From: Shinella daejeonensis
GTDB lineage: Bacteria > Pseudomonadota > Alphaproteobacteria > Rhizobiales > Rhizobiaceae
Assembly: GCF_024281235.1 (NCBI RefSeq)
Contig: NZ_JAHWXY010000009.1
Span: 62,001 to 126,000 of the forward strand
Direction: 5' to 3'
DNA length: 64,000 bases
In this document: positions 8,600 through 16,993 of the stretch, piece by piece
Position numbering within the stretch: position 1 is the stretch's first letter
Layout: every line of letters begins with the position of its first letter
Program-made: the position numbers and the translations under genes
The notes under the pieces: model-generated
Seen by the model: only the letters and a program-made list of their open reading frames with translations
Database searches by the model: none
What the model was told of the DNA's origin: nothing

Positions 8600-9711
8600 C
8601 GATGCGTTTCCTTCTTCATGTCTTCGCCGTCGCGGCCTGCCTGCTGGCCGCCGCCGCGCCGGCCCTGCCGGCCGCCCGCATCAAGGACGTCGCTTCGCTG
8701 CAATCGGGACGCGACAACCAGCTCATCGGCTACGGTTTGGTGGTCGGCCTTCAGGGCACCGGCGACAGCCTGCGCGCCTCGCCCTTCACGGAGCAATCCA
8801 TGCGGGCGATGCTGCAAAATCTCGGCATCTCCACCCAGGGCACCCAGTCGCGCGCCAAGAACATCGCGGCGGTGCTCGTCACCGCCAACCTGCCGCCCTT
8901 CGCCAGCCCCGGAAGCCGGATCGACGTCACCGTCGGCTCGCTTGGCGATGCGATGTCGTTGCGCGGCGGCACGCTGGTCATGACCTCGCTTTCGGGCGCG
9001 GACGGGCAGATCTACGCGGTGGCGCAGGGCTCCATCGTCGTGACCGGTTTCAACGCGTCGGGCGATGCGGCAAGCGTCCAGCAGGGTGTTACGACGGCCG
9101 GCCGTGTGCCGAACGGGGCGATCATCGAACGGGAACTGCCGTCGCGCTTCAAGGATTCCGCCGAACTCCTGCTGCAATTGCGCAATCCCGATTTTTCCAC
9201 CGCGGTCGGCATGGCGGACGCGATCAACCGCTATGCCGCCGCCCAGTATGGCGGACCGATCGCCGAAACGCGGGATTCGCAATCCGTGCGTGTCGCCAAG
9301 CCGAAACAGGTCGATCTGGCGCGCCTGATGGCGGAGGTGGAAAACCTCGTCATCGAAACGGATGCGCCGGCCCGCGTCGTCGTCAACGAGCGGACGGGCA
9401 CCATTGTCATCGGCCAGGACGTCCGTATCTCGCCGGTCGCCGTCAGTTACGGCTCGCTGACCGTGCAGGTCAACGAGATGCCGCGCATCATCCAGCCGGA
9501 GCCGTTCTCGCGCGGCGAGACGGCCGTCGAGCCGAATACCGACATTCTCGCCCAGCAGGACGGCGGCCAGGTGGCGATTCTCGATGGTTCCAGCCTGCGT
9601 TCGCTCGTTTCCGGGCTGAACAGCATCGGCGTCAAGCCGGACGGGATCATCTCCATCCTCCAGAGCATCAAGAGCGCCGGTGCGCTCCAGGCGGAACTGG
9701 TGTTGCAATGA
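8596..9711 (+). CDS. flgI: Flagellar P-ring protein FlgI
   Basis: The 371-residue Sec-exported protein forms the P ring in the peptidoglycan layer. It has a signal peptide of about 26 residues (LLHVFAVAACLLAAAAPALPA), then ARIKDVASLQSGRDNQLIGYGLVVGLQGTGD, the strongly conserved FlgI start. A typical C-terminus follows (LNSIGVKPDGIISILQSIKSAGALQAELVLQ). It overlaps flgA by 4 bases at its start and motE by 4 bases at its end. Confidence 0.96.
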   Translation: MTMRFLLHVFAVAACLLAAAAPALPAARIKDVASLQSGRDNQLIGYGLVVGLQGTGDSLRASPFTEQSMRAMLQNLGISTQGTQSRAKNIAAVLVTANLPPFASPGSRIDVTVGSLGDAMSLRGGTLVMTSLSGADGQIYAVAQGSIVVTGFNASGDAASVQQGVTTAGRVPNGAIIERELPSRFKDSAELLLQLRNPDFSTAVGMADAINRYAAAQYGGPIAETRDSQSVRVAKPKQVDLARLMAEVENLVIETDAPARVVVNERTGTIVIGQDVRISPVAVSYGSLTVQVNEMPRIIQPEPFSRGETAVEPNTDILAQQDGGQVAILDGSSLRSLVSGLNSIGVKPDGIISILQSIKSAGALQAELVLQ

Positions 9712-10250
9712 CCAAGGACATGACGTTTTCCATCACGGCAAAGACCATGCGGCGCTTCGGCCTCGCCCTGGCGGGGCTTGCCTTCCTCGCCATTCCCGGC
9801 GCCTTCGCGGAGGAGCGCCCGGTCATCTCCACGACGACGGCCACCGCCGACGAAATCCGCGCCTTCTGCACCAATATCGCCGATGCGGCGCGCGATCAGC
9901 GTTATCTTCTTCAGAAGGAGGAACTCGAGGCGCTCCAGAAGGATGTCGATGCGCGCATTCGCACCCTGGAGGCGCGCCGCGCCGAATACGAGGACTGGCT
10001 GAACCGGCGCAACCGGTTCCTCGAGACGGCTCAGGCTGGGCTTGTCGACATCTACAGCAAGATGAAGCCGGATGCCGCGGCCGCGCAGCTTGCCGCCCTC
10101 AATCCGGAAATCGCCTCGGCGATCGTGATGAAGCTGCCGGCCCGTCAGTCGAGCGTCATCATGAGCGAGATGCCGGCCGATAAGGCGGCAAGGGTGACCC
10201 GCATTATCGCGGTGGCCACCGACCCGAACACCTCGAAGGATCCGTCATGA
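9708..10250 (+). CDS. motE: MotE, periplasmic chaperone for MotC
   Basis: The 180-residue exported protein has a signal peptide through about residue 34 (LALAGLAFLAIPGAFA). A charged coiled-coil follows at about 58-110 (QRYLLQKEELEALQKDVDARIRTLEARRAEYEDWL), then a MgtE-N-like helical region (MKPDAAAAQLAALNPEIASAIVMKLPARQSSVIMSEM). In Sinorhizobium meliloti, MotE is known to be needed for folding and stability of MotC. Its place between flgI and flgH and its architecture fit. It overlaps both neighbours by 4 bases. Confidence 0.88.
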   Translation: MTKDMTFSITAKTMRRFGLALAGLAFLAIPGAFAEERPVISTTTATADEIRAFCTNIADAARDQRYLLQKEELEALQKDVDARIRTLEARRAEYEDWLNRRNRFLETAQAGLVDIYSKMKPDAAAAQLAALNPEIASAIVMKLPARQSSVIMSEMPADKAARVTRIIAVATDPNTSKDPS

Positions 10251-10957
10251 AGAAGACCGCTTCCGCGCTCGCCGTCGTCCTTGCGCTGTCGGGTTGTTCC
10301 AACCAGGCGCTGAATGAAATCGGCCGGGCGCCCGCGATGAGCCCCATCGGCAGCGGTCTCAACTATGCCCAGACGCCGCAAATGGCGCTTTATCCCAAGC
10401 AGCCGCGCACGGCGGCGGCCGGCTATTCCATCTGGAGCGACCAGCAGGCGGCGCTCTTCAAGGATTCCCGCGCCTTCAAGGTCGGCGATATCCTGACGGT
10501 CAATATCCGGGTCAACGACCGCGCCACCTTCGACAACAAGACCGATCGTTCGCGCACCAACAAGAGTGGCATGAATTTCGGCATCGGCGGGAAGGGCGAT
10601 CATTTCGGCTTCGGCACGGAAGGCAATCTCACCTATGGCTCCTCCACGGACACCAAGGGCGACGGCAAGACGGAGCGTTCAGAACGGCTGAACCTGCTGG
10701 TGGCGGCGGTCGTCACCGGCGTTATCGAGAACGGCAACCTGCTGATCAGCGGTTCGCAGGAAGTGCGCGTGAACCATGAGCTGCGCATCCTCAATCTCGC
10801 CGGCATCGTCCGGCCGCAGGATGTCGACGCCAACAACATGATCTCCTACGAGCGTATCGCCGAAGCGCGCATCTCCTACGGCGGCCGCGGCCGCCTGACC
10901 GAGGTGCAGCAGCCGCCGTGGGGCCAGCAGGCCGTCGATCTGCTGTCGCCGATCTGA
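10247..10957 (+). CDS. flgH: Flagellar L-ring lipoprotein FlgH
   Basis: The 236-residue outer-membrane L-ring protein has a lipoprotein signal peptide ending LALSGC, with the lipidated cysteine at residue 17. The conserved body includes SIWSDQQAALFKDSRAFKVGDILTVNI and the C-terminal VRPQDVDANNMISYERIAEARISYGGRG. It begins inside the motE stop (ATGA overlap). Length is normal for the family. Confidence 0.95.
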   Translation: MKKTASALAVVLALSGCSNQALNEIGRAPAMSPIGSGLNYAQTPQMALYPKQPRTAAAGYSIWSDQQAALFKDSRAFKVGDILTVNIRVNDRATFDNKTDRSRTNKSGMNFGIGGKGDHFGFGTEGNLTYGSSTDTKGDGKTERSERLNLLVAAVVTGVIENGNLLISGSQEVRVNHELRILNLAGIVRPQDVDANNMISYERIAEARISYGGRGRLTEVQQPPWGQQAVDLLSPI

Positions 10958-10991
10958 CGGCGGCGGCGAGGCGAAAAACGGAAGGACCGAT

Positions 10992-11483
10992 ATGGCGGAC
11001 GAAGAGCCGGGCGACGACAAGAAGTCCTCGAAGGTGGCGACCATCGCCATCGTCGCGGTGCTGACGCTGCTTGCCGGCGGCGGCGGCTGGTTCGTGGGTA
11101 CGCTGCTTGCGCCGCCGGCCCCGGAAACGGCCGTGGCCGCGTCGCAGGCCGCCGATGGCGGGCAGGGGATCGACGGGCAACAGCAGGCATCGGACGGGAT
11201 GGACGGCGTCCTTCTTCTCGATCCGATTACCAGCAACCTCGCCTATCCTTCGCAAAACCGTGTCCGCCTCGAAGTGGCGCTGATCTTCAAGGGCGTGCCC
11301 GACCCGGAACTCGCCCGCGAGATCCATCAGGATATCCTCGCTTATATGCGCACCGTGTCGCTGCAACAGATGCAGGGGCCGCGCGGTTTCCAATATCTGC
11401 GGGAAGACCTTCACGAGCGGGTTGACCTTCGTTCGCAAGGGCGCGTAACCAACATCATGTTTCGGACCTTTGTGATCGAATGA
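10992..11483 (+). CDS. fliL: Flagellar basal-body-associated protein FliL
   Basis: The 163-residue single-pass inner-membrane protein is associated with stator units. A short charged N-terminus precedes a membrane segment (about 15-37, VATIAIVAVLTLLAGGGGWFVGTLL). A periplasmic domain follows with VRLEVALIFKGVPDPELAREIHQDILAYMRT and the ending GRVTNIMFRTFVIE, typical of FliL. It sits 34 bases after flgH and overlaps fliP by 4 bases. Confidence 0.93.
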   Translation: MADEEPGDDKKSSKVATIAIVAVLTLLAGGGGWFVGTLLAPPAPETAVAASQAADGGQGIDGQQQASDGMDGVLLLDPITSNLAYPSQNRVRLEVALIFKGVPDPELAREIHQDILAYMRTVSLQQMQGPRGFQYLREDLHERVDLRSQGRVTNIMFRTFVIE

Positions 11484-12217
11484 TTCGAGCCTTCCTGACC
11501 CTTGTCGCCATGATGGCGATGACCGGCGCAGCCGCCGCCCAGCAATTGCCGGGCGGTTTTTTCGACATGCCGGTCGACGGCTCGGTCGCCTCCTGGATCA
11601 TCCGCACCTTCGGGCTGCTGACGGTCCTGTCCGTCGCGCCCGGTATCCTGATCATGGTGACGAGCTTCCCGCGCTTCGTGATCGCCTTTGCGATCCTGCG
11701 CGCCGGCATGGGGCTCGGAACGACGCCCTCGAACATGATCCTCGTGTCGCTGGCTCTCTTCATGACCTTCTACGTGATGGCGCCGACCTTCGATCGCGCC
11801 TGGCAGGACGGTGTCGAGCCGCTGATCGCCAACCAGATCGACGAGACGGAAGCCGCCCGGCGCATCGCCGAGCCGTTCCGCGCCTTCATGACCGTCAACA
11901 CGCGCGACAAGGACATGGACCTGTTCATTTCGCTGGCCGAGGAGCGCGGGCAGACCGTGGTCAACGGCGACGTGGTCGACCTGCGCGTCGTCATCCCGGC
12001 CTTCATGATCTCGGAACTCCGCCGCGGCTTCGAGATCGGTTTTCTGGTCGTGCTGCCCTTCCTCGTCATCGACCTGATCGTCGCCACCATCACCATGGCC
12101 ATGGGCATGATGATGCTGCCGCCGACCTCCATCTCGCTGCCCTTCAAGATCATGTTCTTCGTGCTGATCGACGGCTGGAACCTGCTTGTCGGAAGCCTGG
12201 TCAGATCCTTCAGTTGA
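11480..12217 (+). CDS. fliP: Flagellar type III export gate protein FliP
   Basis: The 245-residue export-gate protein has a cleavable-type signal peptide (MIRAFLTLVAMMAMTGAAAAQ) and four later hydrophobic segments. Family stretches include VAPGILIMVTSFPRFVIAFAILRAGMG and the C-terminal PFLVIDLIVATITMAMGMMMLPPTSISLPFKIM. FliP forms the FliPQR channel with FliQ (29422) and FliR (31889). It is the last gene of the flgB operon and is followed by a strong terminator. Confidence 0.96.
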   Translation: MIRAFLTLVAMMAMTGAAAAQQLPGGFFDMPVDGSVASWIIRTFGLLTVLSVAPGILIMVTSFPRFVIAFAILRAGMGLGTTPSNMILVSLALFMTFYVMAPTFDRAWQDGVEPLIANQIDETEAARRIAEPFRAFMTVNTRDKDMDLFISLAEERGQTVVNGDVVDLRVVIPAFMISELRRGFEIGFLVVLPFLVIDLIVATITMAMGMMMLPPTSISLPFKIMFFVLIDGWNLLVGSLVRSFS

Positions 12218-12250
12218 ACTGAAGCGCCTGCGCAATCAAGGGCACAACCG

Positions 12251-12290
12251 AAAAACCTCCCTGAACCGCATGGCTCAGGGAGGTTTTTGT
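12251..12290. terminator. Bidirectional rho-independent terminator between fliP and the GT41 gene
   Basis: A 14-base arm AAAAACCTCCCTGA (12251-12264) is repeated inverted at 12275-12288 (TCAGGGAGGTTTTT) around a 10-base loop. T runs are present on both strands. It separates the convergent fliP and glycosyltransferase genes and can serve both directions. Confidence 0.9.
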
Positions 12291-12315
12291 TCCGGCTATG
12301 GCCGGCTTTGCGCTT

Positions 12316-14238
12316 CTACTGCGGGTGGAAAGGTGCGGTACGGGCGGGCAGCGGCTCGACGTCGAAATGATCGGGCTGCTGTCCGCCGCTTCTCGCTTTT
12401 GCGGCCATGGTCTCATAGGCCGATTCCAGATGCCGGCAGAAACGCTCGGCATCGAAGAGCGGGGCGCGGAAGCGATTGTCGACGAGCCGCTGCCTCAATG
12501 CGGCCAGCTGTTCGCGATTTTCGTAGAACCATACCGCCTTTTCGACATAGGCCTCGTTGTCTTCGACCACCAGTTCCGGCAGGTCGATGGCGTTGAGCAG
12601 GCTTTCCGAGACACGGGAAGCGAAATTGGTGCCCTTGCGGGTGAGGACCGGCAGGCCGGCCCAAAGTTGCTCCGACGTGGTCGTGTGGCCGGTGACTGGG
12701 AAAGTGTCGAGGCCGAGATCGGCAAGCTGCAATCGCTCCATGTGCTGCTGGTAGGGCACCTTCAGCGAGAACACTATCTGTTTTCGCGGGATGCCCCGGC
12801 TTTCCAGTTCCCGCAGGATATTGTTGCGCGCCCGCTCGCTCTCCACCATGATCCACAGCACGCTGTTCCTGCACCGCTTGAGGATGCGGCCCCACATCTC
12901 GATGAAATCCGGGGTGATCTTCCGGTTGGCGTTGAACGAAGCGAAGATGAACGCGTCGTCCGGCAGATCGTGCTGTTCCCGGCTGGCGGGTTGCGGCAGG
13001 GGGCGGTGAACGGGGTCGTTCGGCTGATAGCTTTCCGGCATCCGGCAGAACTTCTCGTAGAAGAACGGCTTGGAGTCCTCCGGCAGCACGAAGTGGTCGC
13101 CGATGATGTAGTCGATGTCCAGATTGATGCTGGTTCCTGGAAAACCAAGCCAGGAAACATGCACCGGCGCCGTTTCGAGATTCATGATCCGGGAACGGTT
13201 GCCCGTGGTGGAACCCTTGAGATCGACCAGGATATCGATGTTGCGCGACTGGATTTCGGTCGCGGCTTCCTGATCGCTCATCTGGTCGATGCGGACGATG
13301 TTGCCCCAGAGGCTGCGGTCGATCCTGTTGCGCGCAAGGTGTTCTTCGGGCGTATGGCAGAACAGGGTGATCTCGAAACGGTCGCGGTCGTGCCGTTCCA
13401 GCACGTTTCCGAGCAGCTTCATCGTCGCATGGGCATCCCAGAAGTCGTAGGAAAGATAGCCGATGCGAATCCTGTCGGAGGACCAGTTATGCGGCCGGGC
13501 GCGGCGACGCTCGGGAGTTCCGGCGGGATAGGGATGGGTCCCCATGGCGGCCATCATGTTGAGCCGCTCGTCGCCGCAGCCCATGAGGCTGTAGAACGGG
13601 CTGCTGTTGGCGACGATGCTCGCGTTGCCGGCGGCGATCGCCGCATCAAGGATCGGCTGATGCTTGCGCAGGCCGTCGAACTCGCAGAATTCCTGACAAT
13701 GGATGAGATGGAGAATCCGGACCCCGTGATTGGCGGGGAACAGCTTCATCGTTCGCGCGAGCGTTTTGAAGTTGGTTTCGTCGGCGGGTGAATCTTCAAG
13801 CAGACGGAGAGACAGGGCGAGATGCTCCGGGCGGGTGCTTTCGAGCAGCGGTTGCCGCAAGGGTCCCAGGATCTCCTTCTGGCCGCGCTTCAGGAAGACG
13901 GAGGCGAGCACATAGGCGACATCCGCGTCCATTTGCGTGGGCTTCATGAGTTTCTTGGCGTTCAGCAGCGCGTCGTCGTCGTTGCCGCATTCGAAATGCA
14001 GCATCATCGCCTTGTGGATGAAGCGTTCTGCGTTGCCGCCGCTCTCCCGGCCCGCCAGGGCGTATGCGGTGGCCGCCTCCGGTTTCATGTCCAGCTTCAG
14101 CAGAGTGCGGGCGAGAAGCGCGTAGATCTTGGAATCCTGGCGGCTGTCCAGCGCCTGGTTGATCGCATAGAGCGCGCTAGCGTAATTCCCTTTCTGATAT
14201 TCCTGCGACGCTTTCAGATAGCTTGTCTCGATATTCAC
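12316..14238 (-). CDS. TPR/GT41 (O-GlcNAc-transferase-like) glycosyltransferase, candidate flagellin-modifying enzyme
   Basis: The 640-residue cytoplasmic protein has TPR-like helical repeats in the first 150 or so residues (KGNYASALYAINQALDSR..., KIYALLARTLLKLDMKPEAA...). From about 250 to 620 it carries a GT41 catalytic region. Diagnostic stretches are IRIGYLSYDFWDAHA, DILVDLKGSTTGNRSRI, APVHVSWLGFPGTSINLDIDYIIGD, FASFNANRKITPDFIEMW and LDTFPVTGHTTTSEQLWAGLPVLT. It starts at a GTG (14238) preceded by CGGAG. It lies leftward between fliP and the first flagellin gene. GT41 enzymes transfer a sugar to Ser/Thr. Flagellin as substrate is inferred from position; other protein or cell-surface acceptors are possible. 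Confidence 0.85.
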   Translation of the reverse strand: MNIETSYLKASQEYQKGNYASALYAINQALDSRQDSKIYALLARTLLKLDMKPEAATAYALAGRESGGNAERFIHKAMMLHFECGNDDDALLNAKKLMKPTQMDADVAYVLASVFLKRGQKEILGPLRQPLLESTRPEHLALSLRLLEDSPADETNFKTLARTMKLFPANHGVRILHLIHCQEFCEFDGLRKHQPILDAAIAAGNASIVANSSPFYSLMGCGDERLNMMAAMGTHPYPAGTPERRRARPHNWSSDRIRIGYLSYDFWDAHATMKLLGNVLERHDRDRFEITLFCHTPEEHLARNRIDRSLWGNIVRIDQMSDQEAATEIQSRNIDILVDLKGSTTGNRSRIMNLETAPVHVSWLGFPGTSINLDIDYIIGDHFVLPEDSKPFFYEKFCRMPESYQPNDPVHRPLPQPASREQHDLPDDAFIFASFNANRKITPDFIEMWGRILKRCRNSVLWIMVESERARNNILRELESRGIPRKQIVFSLKVPYQQHMERLQLADLGLDTFPVTGHTTTSEQLWAGLPVLTRKGTNFASRVSESLLNAIDLPELVVEDNEAYVEKAVWFYENREQLAALRQRLVDNRFRAPLFDAERFCRHLESAYETMAAKARSGGQQPDHFDVEPLPARTAPFHPQ

Positions 14239-14506
14239 GTTTGAAACTCCGATAGGCCGGCGCGGATGACTTGGCGTGCCGCTCCGGTCCAGTATCGACC
14301 GACAAACTTGCCCGGAACTGGCTGGCTCGGCATTTACCGTTCATTCACCACGAGGATAAGGAGTTCCGGCCGGGTTTCCGGATTTAAGAACTTGGCAAGC
14401 TCTGGCCGCGAAATTGTCCTCACACGCAACGGGTTTGCTCTCCCCGGTCAGACGGAGGGGCAAGCGGCATGATGTCGATCGTTGCGTGCCGGTAAGATTT
14501 TCGAAG

Positions 14507-14519
14507 TCCGGTATGTCCC
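14507..14519 (+). promoter_or_regulatory. Short element shared by the first two flagellin upstream regions
   Basis: TCCGGTATGTCCC here and ACCGGAATGTCCC at 15647-15659 differ at two positions. They lie about 40 and 35 bases before the respective flagellin start codons. It could be part of a flagellin promoter or a leader element (for example a FlbT target). Function is inferred. Confidence 0.35.
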
Positions 14520-14558
14520 CTCGCTTCAGTATTTCGTAAATTAAGGGACACCTCAGCT

Positions 14559-15449
14559 ATGGCAAGCATTCTCACCAATACGTCGGCAATGGCCGCACTG
14601 CAGACCCTGCGCACCATCAACAACGACATGGAAACGACGCAGAACCGTATCTCGACGGGCCAGCGCGTCAGCTCTGCTTCCGATAACGCCGCCTATTGGT
14701 CCATCGCCACGACCATGCGCTCCGATAATGCGGCTCTTTCCGCCGTACAGGACGCTCTCGGCCTCGGCGCCGCAAAGGTCGACGTCGCCTATGCCGGCGT
14801 TGAAGCGGCGATCGATGTCGTCAAGGAGATCAAGGCCAAGCTCGTCACGGCGACCGAACAGGGCGTCGACAAGCTCAAGGTTCAGGAAGAAATCAAGCAG
14901 CTCCAGGACCAGCTCGAAAGCATCGGCAAGGGCGCGACCTTCAACGGCGAAAACTGGCTGGCCGGCGGCAACTCCGCTGCAACGATCGTCACCGGTTTCG
15001 TCCGTACCGACGATACCGTGAAGGTTACGACCGCCACCTACAATGCCAGCACCGGCACCGGCGGCAATGCGCTGTTCGGCGCCTATGATGCCTCGACCGA
15101 TACCCTGGCATCCGGCGGCATCCTTGAGGACGTTCTGGCCATCACCCTGACCGGCAGCACCAGCGACACCGCTATGGCAGGCTTCCTCGACGATGTCGAA
15201 GCAGCGCTGAAGTCCATGGGTGAGGTCGGCTCGAACCTCGGTTCGCTGTCCAAGCGCATCACCCTCCAGGAAGATTTCGCTTCCAAGCTGTCCGATGCCA
15301 TCGACAAGGGCGTGGGCCGTCTCGTCGACGCCGACATGAACGAGGAATCGACCCGCCTCAAGGCGTTGCAGACCCAGCAGCAGCTCGCCATCCAGTCGCT
15401 GTCGATCGCCAACTCCAACTCGCAGAACATCCTTTCGCTGTTCCGCTGA
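14559..15449 (+). CDS. flaA: Flagellin, first of three (FlaA-like)
   Basis: The 296-residue filament subunit has the conserved flagellin N-terminal D0/D1 region (residues 1-140: NTSAMAALQTLRTINNDMETTQNRIS). The C-terminal D1/D0 region ends DMNEESTRLKALQTQQQLAIQSLSIANSNSQNILSLFR. The central domain is short. AAGGGACACC precedes the ATG. It is followed by its own terminator, so it is probably transcribed alone and strongly. Rhizobial filaments are usually mixed from several such subunits. The letter A is assigned by position. Confidence 0.93.
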   Translation: MASILTNTSAMAALQTLRTINNDMETTQNRISTGQRVSSASDNAAYWSIATTMRSDNAALSAVQDALGLGAAKVDVAYAGVEAAIDVVKEIKAKLVTATEQGVDKLKVQEEIKQLQDQLESIGKGATFNGENWLAGGNSAATIVTGFVRTDDTVKVTTATYNASTGTGGNALFGAYDASTDTLASGGILEDVLAITLTGSTSDTAMAGFLDDVEAALKSMGEVGSNLGSLSKRITLQEDFASKLSDAIDKGVGRLVDADMNEESTRLKALQTQQQLAIQSLSIANSNSQNILSLFR

Positions 15450-15489
15450 TCGGGAACCGGCGCGCAGGCTGAGCGCGCTTTTCCTGAAA

Positions 15490-15536
15490 AAAAGGGCCGC
15501 GTCCGTTTCGGGCGCGGCCCTTTTTCTTTTTGCTTC
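15490..15536 (+). terminator. Rho-independent terminator after flaA
   Basis: GGGCCGCG and CGCGGCCC arms flank an 11-base loop, with AAAA before and TTTTTCTTTTT after the stem. It lies about 45 bases past the flaA stop codon. Confidence 0.9.
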
Positions 15537-15646
15537 AGGAATAATTAACCTTACTGCGGTTTTCTGGCGTCATCGAAACGACGGGTTAACCAGAAAAATT
15601 AACCGGTTGGCAGGCATGAGGCTGACCGTCGTTTACCGGCTTTCCA

Positions 15647-15659
15647 ACCGGAATGTCCC
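15647..15659 (+). promoter_or_regulatory. Short element shared with the flaA upstream region
   Basis: ACCGGAATGTCCC is the counterpart of the 14507-14519 element, 34 bases before the flaB ATG. A looser version (CCGGCCTGCACC, from 16956) lies 27 bases before the third flagellin gene. Role inferred from recurrence only. Confidence 0.35.
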
Positions 15660-15693
15660 TTTTCCAGTCAGCCATTCTAGGGGCAATCACATC

Positions 15694-16683
15694 ATGACGA
15701 GCATTCTGACCAACGTCGCGGCCATGGCCGCTCTCCAGACCCTGCGGACCATCGGCAACGAGATGGAAACGTCGCAGGCCCGCGTTTCCTCGGGCATGCG
15801 CGTCGGCGAAGCCAAGGACAATGCCGCCTATTGGTCCATCGCCACCACCATGCGCTCCGACAATCAGGCGCTTTCCGCCGTGCAGGACGCCCTCGGCCTC
15901 GGCGCCGCCAAGGTCGACACGGCCTACGCCGGCATGAACGCCGCCATCGACGTCGTCAAGGAAATCAAGGCCAAGATTTCGGCGGCAACCGAGCAGGGCG
16001 TCGACAAGGCCAAGGTTCAGGAAGAAATCACCCAGCTCCAGCAGCAGCTCGTCTCGATTTCCAACGGCGCCTCCTTCAACGGCCAGAACTGGCTGGTGTT
16101 TGAGAACGGCACGGGCGCTGTTGCCGACAAGACCATTGTCTCCGGCTTCATCCGTTCGGCCGATGGCACCGTCAAGCTCAACACCACCATCTATACGCTT
16201 GAAGACACCCCCTCGGTCGGCACCACCGGAACCGTCACAGTCTCGAACGTCCTGTTCCAGACAACGGACGATGACGATCACAGCCAGAGCGCCGGCGGCA
16301 TCCTCGGTTCGAACGCGGCTGCTCTCGGCGTAACCGCAGCCTCCGCCGACTGGGATGCAGCCACCACCGTCGTCAATATGGATATCACGGAGTATAGCGA
16401 CGCCGATATGGCCGACGCCCTGTCGCTGGTCGAAGCCGCCTTCCAGATGATGACCAAGGCAGCCTCGCAGCTCGGCTCCATCTCCATGCGCATCAGCCTC
16501 CAGGAAGACTTCGCCAACAGGCTGACGGATGCCATAGACAAGGGTATCGGCCGCCTCGTCGATGCCGACATGAACGAGGAATCGACCCGCCTCAAGGCCC
16601 TGCAAACGCAGCAGCAGCTCGGTATCCAGGCGCTGTCGATCGCCAACTCCTCCGCCGAAGGCATCCTCCAGCTCTTCCGCTGA
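15694..16683 (+). CDS. flaB: Flagellin, second of three (FlaB-like)
   Basis: The 329-residue flagellin is nearly identical to the first at both termini (TSILTNVAAMAALQTLRTIGNEMETSQARVSSG; LKALQTQQQLGIQALSIANSSAEGILQLFR). Its central region is longer and different, including TIYTLEDTPSVGTTGTVTVSN and a TTDDDDH acidic patch. The ATG at 15694 aligns with the other two flagellin starts, with AGGGGC upstream. Dedicated hairpins follow the gene. The letter B is assigned by position. Confidence 0.93.
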   Translation: MTSILTNVAAMAALQTLRTIGNEMETSQARVSSGMRVGEAKDNAAYWSIATTMRSDNQALSAVQDALGLGAAKVDTAYAGMNAAIDVVKEIKAKISAATEQGVDKAKVQEEITQLQQQLVSISNGASFNGQNWLVFENGTGAVADKTIVSGFIRSADGTVKLNTTIYTLEDTPSVGTTGTVTVSNVLFQTTDDDDHSQSAGGILGSNAAALGVTAASADWDAATTVVNMDITEYSDADMADALSLVEAAFQMMTKAASQLGSISMRISLQEDFANRLTDAIDKGIGRLVDADMNEESTRLKALQTQQQLGIQALSIANSSAEGILQLFR

Positions 16684-16694
16684 TCGAGGCGCAA

Positions 16695-16763
16695 CCGGCC
16701 GGTCTTTCAACCGGCCGTCATCTCCGCAATCGCCGCCGTCCCGAAAGGGGCGGCGGTTTTCGT
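16695..16763 (+). terminator. Terminator region after flaB (two stem-loops)
   Basis: A first hairpin pairs ACCGGCCGG/ACCGGCCG-type arms around 16693-16718. A second, better one has CCGCC...GGCGG arms (16733-16756) with a GC-rich extension and TTTT behind it. The second is the likely transcription terminator. Confidence 0.75.
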
Positions 16764-16993
16764 ATGGGCGGCCGGGATCGCCGGCGCGTTCCGGGCGGTT
16801 ACGATTTCTTCATCTGTCTTGCCATTTCCTTAACGACATTAACCATTCGTTAACCATTCACTTTTAACTCTCTGTTAAGAACGATGGTCTGGCGCCCAGG
16901 GCAAACGAGTGGCGACAGGCGCATGAGGCCTCTCCATCGTTGCCGGCTCCGCATTCCGGCCTGCACCATTCTCCAGATCCCGGAACCGAACCG

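Noticed and set aside
14300-14558. CACGCAACGGGTTTGCTCTCCCC before flaA as another copy of the flagellar motif
   Set aside because: The first half is only partly right (CGCAAC instead of CGCAAG) and no TAGG follows at the correct distance.
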